Positions 60,269 through 64,000 of a stretch of DNA of 64,000 nucleotides are shown here, in pieces. The notes below the pieces were generated by a model. It made no database searches, was not told where the DNA came from, and was given only the letters and a program-made list of their open reading frames with translations. Both the position numbers and the translations under genes were made by a program. The stretch comes from Ahniella affigens (GTDB lineage Bacteria > Pseudomonadota > Gammaproteobacteria > Xanthomonadales > Ahniellaceae), in contig NZ_CP027860.1 of NCBI RefSeq assembly GCF_003015185.1, positions 1,736,001-1,800,000 of the forward strand. The letters are read 5' to 3'. Position 1 is the stretch's first letter. Each line of letters begins with the position of its first letter.

Positions 60269-60502
60269 GTGCAGAATGCAATCGTCGTGACGCTGATTCA
60301 ATCGAGTTGCCGATGCTTGGGAGCCGCGATCTTGCCGCTGAGCTGCGGATGGTCGACAGCGGCTGTAGCTGCGACGCAAGAAGGATTTCCTGATCCGCGG
60401 TTCGGCGCCAAAGGTCGGGTCAAAGTGGCCGCATCAGGCGGCGATGGCGCCAACATGTTTGTGCTCGATCTATGGCATGAGCGTCACGGTCGCTTTGGGT
60501 AA
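60269..60502 (+). pseudogene. Possible remnant of an exported repeat-protein gene
   Basis: A 77-codon ORF has a signal-peptide-like N-terminus followed by GFPDPRFGAKGRVKVAASGG, which looks like the first unit of an exported delta-60-repeat/NHL-type protein (FDPSFGxxG pattern). The frame then breaks and no continuation is found before the convergent DUF4199 gene. It lies in the 403-nt gap 60173-60575, whose remainder has nothing recognised. Could be chance. Confidence 0.3.
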
Positions 60503-60575
60503 CTCGAACCCGATCGCAAGTCCGATTGCAAACGGACTCGCGATCGCGGCTCATGTCTGCATGGTGGGCGCCGGA

Positions 60576-61118
60576 TCAAGCACTGGCCGGACGCGCCGGC
60601 ATGAACCCAGGTCGACGGATCAGGATCGCGCAGATCAGCGACACGAGAATCCCAATGGGCAGAATCTCAGTCAACGTCATCATGAAGCGGAACCAGGGCT
60701 TTGCGTACATCTTGGCAAACTCCGCCATTTCGGCCGCTTTCTGGGCCAATACTTCTGGACTCGCCCCGCGCGCCTGTTCCTGTGCCAGCACCGCCTTGGT
60801 ATAACTTTCCATGAAGTTCATATCGGTGCTCATCGTGATCACTTCCCAGGTGATCGAGTAGATCAGGCTGGCAACGATTGTAATCGCGAGCCCCATTCCA
60901 AGGGCCGGCCAGAACCGGATGACGCCCCCCAAGTTCAGGTCGCGGTGGCGCTTGGTCGCAACAAAAATCAGGCTGAACGCGAGCAACATGGACGTGTAGC
61001 CAATGACCATGCCCCACGCCATGGGGAGGTCGTGACCCATCACCACTGTCATGAACCCCATTGGCAGGGCAACGATCACACCGGCCATCAGGCCGTATTT
61101 CAGAATCAGGTTCTTCAC
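60576..61118 (-). CDS. DUF4199 membrane protein
   Basis: A 180-aa protein with four hydrophobic helices (about 10-30, 38-60, 75-97 and 150-172), the plan of DUF4199 family proteins of unknown function. A charged helix (AQKAAEMAEFAKMYA) lies between helices three and four. GTG 61118 has GGGAG 8 nt upstream and is preferred over the TTG at 61145. It lies 177 nt downstream of a membrane-anchored LuxR-type regulator on the same strand, a frequent pairing in relatives as I recall. Confidence 0.85.
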   Translation of the reverse strand: MKNLILKYGLMAGVIVALPMGFMTVVMGHDLPMAWGMVIGYTSMLLAFSLIFVATKRHRDLNLGGVIRFWPALGMGLAITIVASLIYSITWEVITMSTDMNFMESYTKAVLAQEQARGASPEVLAQKAAEMAEFAKMYAKPWFRFMMTLTEILPIGILVSLICAILIRRPGFMPARPASA

Positions 61119-61295
61119 GACAGGGTCTCCCTTTGAATTGGCCAAGTATGCGGCTCGGCAATCAGGCCCGATCGGCCCTGCGGCAACAATCGCCCAAATG
61201 GGTGATTTCAGTCAAATCAGCAGGTTGGCTGACGTCAGTCGGGCCGGATCAGGATGCGGGCAGGGTGGTCCGTGGGGCCCATTCGGGCAATCAAA

Positions 61296-61877
61296 CTACG
61301 GGAGAATGCGGAGGCCGCGGGCACGATTGACCGCTTCGGTCCGATTCCCAGCGTCAAGTTTCTCGAACAGTCGTGAGACGTGGGTCTTGACCGTGTTCGG
61401 CGAAATGTCCAACTGGCGTGCGATCTCCTTGTTCGCAAGACCTTCGGCCAGCGCCTTCAGGACTTCCAACTCGCGGCCGCTGATGCCAAGACTCGCCTGC
61501 GCGGCCTCGTTACCCGGCTCGGCGCGCTCCGTCTTGGGGGCCTTGCGCTGCACGAGCCACATCCCCGCCCAAATACCGACCGCGAGAAACCCCAACGCGA
61601 GCAAGCCCAGGTAGATTTCGCTCGGGTACATCCGCGCGCGGAACGCATAGTCAAGCGTGTTCAGCACCGTGACGCCCAAGGCCAGGGCGAGGCCATAAAT
61701 CAGCAGGGTCAGCCATTCCGGAGCTTGGCGAAGCCATTGTTGGCGCAGTGACTTGACCCTCGCGCTGAGCGGCAGCCGGCGCGGCGCCGATTGATTCCGC
61801 TGCGGGGTTGGTGCCACGGGCGTTGCCTCGGATGCGGGCGGCGCGGTCAACGGGTTGGGGTTCGGGTCGGAAGCCAT
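61296..61877 (-). CDS. Membrane-anchored LuxR-type regulator
   Basis: A 193-aa protein. A disordered N-terminus (residues 1-45) is followed by two hydrophobic helices (about 55-75 and 90-112, WLTLLIYGLALALGVTVL and YLGLLALGFLAVGIWAGMWL) and a C-terminal LuxR helix-turn-helix (about 128-185, ELEVLKALAEGLANKEIARQ and PNTVKTHVSRLFEKL). No receiver or autoinducer domain is present, so the signal is probably sensed in the membrane. It ends 43 nt after the MATE gene stop region on the same strand. Confidence 0.85.
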   Translation of the reverse strand: MASDPNPNPLTAPPASEATPVAPTPQRNQSAPRRLPLSARVKSLRQQWLRQAPEWLTLLIYGLALALGVTVLNTLDYAFRARMYPSEIYLGLLALGFLAVGIWAGMWLVQRKAPKTERAEPGNEAAQASLGISGRELEVLKALAEGLANKEIARQLDISPNTVKTHVSRLFEKLDAGNRTEAVNRARGLRILP

Positions 61878-61920
61878 GCACCATTGTCGGCAGCGCGACC
61901 GCAGGTGGCAAGTTGCCGGC

Positions 61921-63291
61921 TCAGACTGACGGCATTGCTGTAGCGCCGGACCCGGGCGGTACGAGACGGCGTCGGAATTCGCGGCGCAAAAGGAGCAGGG
62001 CAATGAACAACTGAATCAGTTGCGTGCCGACCGACAACCACCAGAGATGGGTCAACCGAAACCACGATTGGCCGACCATCCAAACCGCAGGCCCAACAAA
62101 CAGGATGAGGCGCGATGCCGAAGCAAGCATGGATGGGACGGTGTTCCCAAGTGCCTGAAACATGCCGCCGACCACCAGGATCAAACCCGCTGCGACAAAG
62201 TTGTAGGACAGCACGGCGAGCATGCCCGCGCCGACGGTGATAACGGCAGGATCTTGGGAAAACGGTGTGAACAGCGAGTCCGGCAACACATGACAAGCCA
62301 ACACAAACAGAAGCATCAGGATGCTGACCCAAAGCGCGCCCGCCTTGAATGTGGCGCGAACCCGTTCGAGTTTTCCAGCACCAAAGTTCTGTCCCGCAAT
62401 CGGTCCGACTGAAAACGCCACCGCTAAAGCCGGCAAGAAGCCTGCTTGCATGATCCGCATGCCGAGACCGAATCCAGCCTGGGCATGCGCGCCGAAATCA
62501 CGGATCAGGTAGTAGATGACCAGGGAATAGACACTGATGAGCAGAAACTCGGCACCGCTGGGCAGGCCGATGGATAACAGTTTGCGCCACAACGCCCAAT
62601 CCGGAATGCTGTGCGCCCAATTGAAATCGAGCACATCGTGGCGTTTCCGCACGAACACAAGCAGCAGCAGGCCAGCGAATAGCACAGATAGGAAGGTCGC
62701 CAGTCCGGCACCGGCAACGCCCATCGGCTTGCCTGTGCCCCAGCCTGCGATCAGCACGGGGGCCAGGACGGTGTTCATGATCAGTGACACCACCTGCACC
62801 AGCATGGGACCCTTGACTTCGCCCGCGCCCCGAAGCGCCGCGGCCATGGCCACAATCAGAAACTGCAGCCCCAAAGCCGGCACAAACCAGTTCAAATAGG
62901 CGACTGCGGCGGCGGCGGTCTCGGCATCGGCAGCGAAGCGCTCTGCAAACGCATGCCGACCAAGCATCAGCACGGTCACAAACACAGCGCCCGTCAGCAC
63001 CGCCAGCACCTGCGTTTGATTGAACAGCCGGTTGGCCAAGGCAAAATCCTTGCTACCAAACGCTCGTGCAATCAGGCTGGTGGCCCCCACGGTCAGCGCT
63101 TGTGTCAGCGCGACTGTGATCATCATCAGATTGCCGATCAGGCTGACTGCAGCGACTGCGGCCGTGCCCACGCCCGCAACAAAGTAGAGGTCGACCAAGT
63201 AGTAAAGCGTCTGAAACACCATCCCGACCAGCATGGTGCTGGCCATGCGAGCGATCTGGTGATGCAACGAGCCTTGCGTCAAATCCGCCAT
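61921..63291 (-). CDS. MATE family efflux transporter
   Basis: A 456-aa protein with twelve hydrophobic helices in two halves, the MATE plan. The N-terminal half has LVDLYFVAGVGTAAVAAVSL and the C-terminal half GFGLGMRIMQAGFLPALAVA with SVGPIAGQNFGAG, family signatures. Such pumps export cationic compounds in exchange for H+ or Na+; substrate unknown. ATG 63291 has GGAG 9 nt upstream; the open frame extends to 63432 without one. Inner membrane. Confidence 0.92.
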   Translation of the reverse strand: MADLTQGSLHHQIARMASTMLVGMVFQTLYYLVDLYFVAGVGTAAVAAVSLIGNLMMITVALTQALTVGATSLIARAFGSKDFALANRLFNQTQVLAVLTGAVFVTVLMLGRHAFAERFAADAETAAAAVAYLNWFVPALGLQFLIVAMAAALRGAGEVKGPMLVQVVSLIMNTVLAPVLIAGWGTGKPMGVAGAGLATFLSVLFAGLLLLVFVRKRHDVLDFNWAHSIPDWALWRKLLSIGLPSGAEFLLISVYSLVIYYLIRDFGAHAQAGFGLGMRIMQAGFLPALAVAFSVGPIAGQNFGAGKLERVRATFKAGALWVSILMLLFVLACHVLPDSLFTPFSQDPAVITVGAGMLAVLSYNFVAAGLILVVGGMFQALGNTVPSMLASASRLILFVGPAVWMVGQSWFRLTHLWWLSVGTQLIQLFIALLLLRREFRRRLVPPGSGATAMPSV

Positions 63292-63432
63292 GTGTTCACT
63301 CCGGGTAGGTCGGCACGGTATTGCGAGGTACCGCGGCAGGCAATCAACAGAAGATCGGGCAGATCGACGCTCAGAACAGTGTCGCCGGTATCGCGAATTG
63401 AGACATCCGCCGCTCGGACCACCAGTCCGCAA

Positions 63433-63954
63433 TCAATCGTCTACAAATCCGGGAATCTCTTCCGGATGCAACTGGCCGAGCTTGACTCGCACAATGCGGC
63501 CCTCGGCGTCGAGCAGCGCGCTGTAAGGCAGAGCGCCAGACTGATTGCCGAAAGCCAATGCCGGATTGCTCTGATCTTGGTCGGCAAGCCAGATGGGATA
63601 CCGAACAGGATGCGCTGCCAAGAAGGGAGGCACCGCCTCCGGCAAGTCTACCGCAATGCCGACCACCGCCATGTCGTCACTCAATGCATCGAGCAGCGGC
63701 AATTCCTCGACACACGGCGGGCACCACGTGGCCCAGAAGTTGACGAGGACCGTTTTGCCGCGGAACGACGTCAGCGAGACCGTGTTGCCGTGGAGGTCGG
63801 TAAGCTTGAGGTCGGGGGCCACCCGACCGACCAGTGCTTCCTGACCCTGAGTCATTTGGTTCATTCGCACCGAGCGGCCGAACCAGAAGCCGCCGACGCC
63901 CGCAGCGGTGGCAATCAACAGCACAAGAAGCGGCAACAGTCGCGACAAACTCAC
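63433..63954 (-). CDS. TlpA-like membrane-anchored thioredoxin
   Basis: A 173-aa protein with an N-terminal membrane anchor (PLLVLLIATAAGVGGFWFG) and a thioredoxin fold with active site WATWCPPC. It is expected to face the periplasm and reduce disulfides, for example in cytochrome c maturation or in rescue of cysteine-containing proteins. It starts with GTG, which overlaps the stop of a preceding gene as GTGA. Confidence 0.9.
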   Translation of the reverse strand: MSLSRLLPLLVLLIATAAGVGGFWFGRSVRMNQMTQGQEALVGRVAPDLKLTDLHGNTVSLTSFRGKTVLVNFWATWCPPCVEELPLLDALSDDMAVVGIAVDLPEAVPPFLAAHPVRYPIWLADQDQSNPALAFGNQSGALPYSALLDAEGRIVRVKLGQLHPEEIPGFVDD

Positions 63955-64000
63955 GGCTCCCCGCGGATGGTCCGATCCACGAGATCAGGCGTCAGAATCG
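63951..64000 (-). CDS. C-terminal end of an upstream gene (partial)
   Basis: An open frame entering from beyond the window edge ends ILTPDLVDRTIRGEP at the TGA 63953-63951, which overlaps the TlpA GTG start by four bases. The overlap, typical of this genome, supports a real gene end. Too short to identify. Confidence 0.45.
   Translation of the reverse strand, partial: ILTPDLVDRTIRGEP

Overview
ORGANISM. The window is a GC-rich (roughly 60 percent by eye) bacterial chromosome segment. The core gene order points to a gammaproteobacterium of the Lysobacterales (Xanthomonadales): trpB-trpA-accD-folC, surE-pcm-yqaA-nlpD with no rpoS after nlpD, the extragenic repeat that begins GTAGGAGCGGCTTCAGCCGCGA, and many small secreted proteins of unknown function. 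The order-level placement is inference from gene order and repeats; no rRNA is present to confirm it. LAYOUT. 0-5.4 kb: possible end of an upstream gene, an FkbM methyltransferase, a DUF1800/DUF1501 secreted pair and miaA. 5.5-10 kb: typA with a clear terminator, an orphan tyrosine-decarboxylase-like PLP enzyme, and two kinds of extragenic palindromic repeat. 10-16 kb: folC, accD, trpA and trpB on the minus strand, divergent from pyrC and a small hypothetical gene. 16.4-20.4 kb: two secreted HExxH metalloproteases that share a short C-terminal tail (IFAxxFE), plus a coupled small secreted protein. 20.5-22.6 kb: a TPP riboswitch and thiC, then a striking array of five back-to-back hairpins. 23-26 kb: an ABC exporter and a membrane/TPR protein. 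26.3-31.6 kb: two exported proteins with IPTL-CTERM-like tails, one of them 1407 residues. 32-36.6 kb: surE, pcm, yqaA, nlpD and a lipoprotein. 36.7-41 kb: a DUF4124 protein, a two-gene ABC transporter and a secreted hypothetical. 41.2-44.5 kb: an acyl-CoA-binding protein/TetR operon divergent from a 660-aa alcohol-forming fatty acyl-CoA reductase, with a palindromic operator over the operon promoter. 44.6-50.7 kb: a GST, a K+ channel, a secreted YCII protein, a LprI-like protein, and an acetolactate-synthase-like enzyme with an aldehyde dehydrogenase. 50.9-60.2 kb: a signalling island with two sigma factor/Ser-Thr kinase pairs and a secreted TPR-CHAT (caspase-like) protein. 60.6-64 kb: DUF4199, a membrane-anchored LuxR regulator, a MATE exporter, a TlpA-like thioredoxin and the tail of a further gene. 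HOW IT FITS TOGETHER. Most of the window is housekeeping: tryptophan, pyrimidine, folate, thiamine and fatty-acid synthesis, tRNA modification and stationary-phase repair. The most interesting block is the sigma/kinase/CHAT island. One kinase has a single membrane span and an extracytoplasmic DUF4384 domain. It sits between its own sigma factor and an exported caspase-like protein, and beside a second sigma-kinase pair whose sigma factor lacks the usual acidic region-2.2 residues. That is the feature associated with phosphorylation-activated sigma factors. I infer an envelope-signal to kinase to sigma-factor cascade with a periplasmic CHAT protease as a component or output. No tRNA, rRNA, insertion sequence, prophage or CRISPR array was seen.
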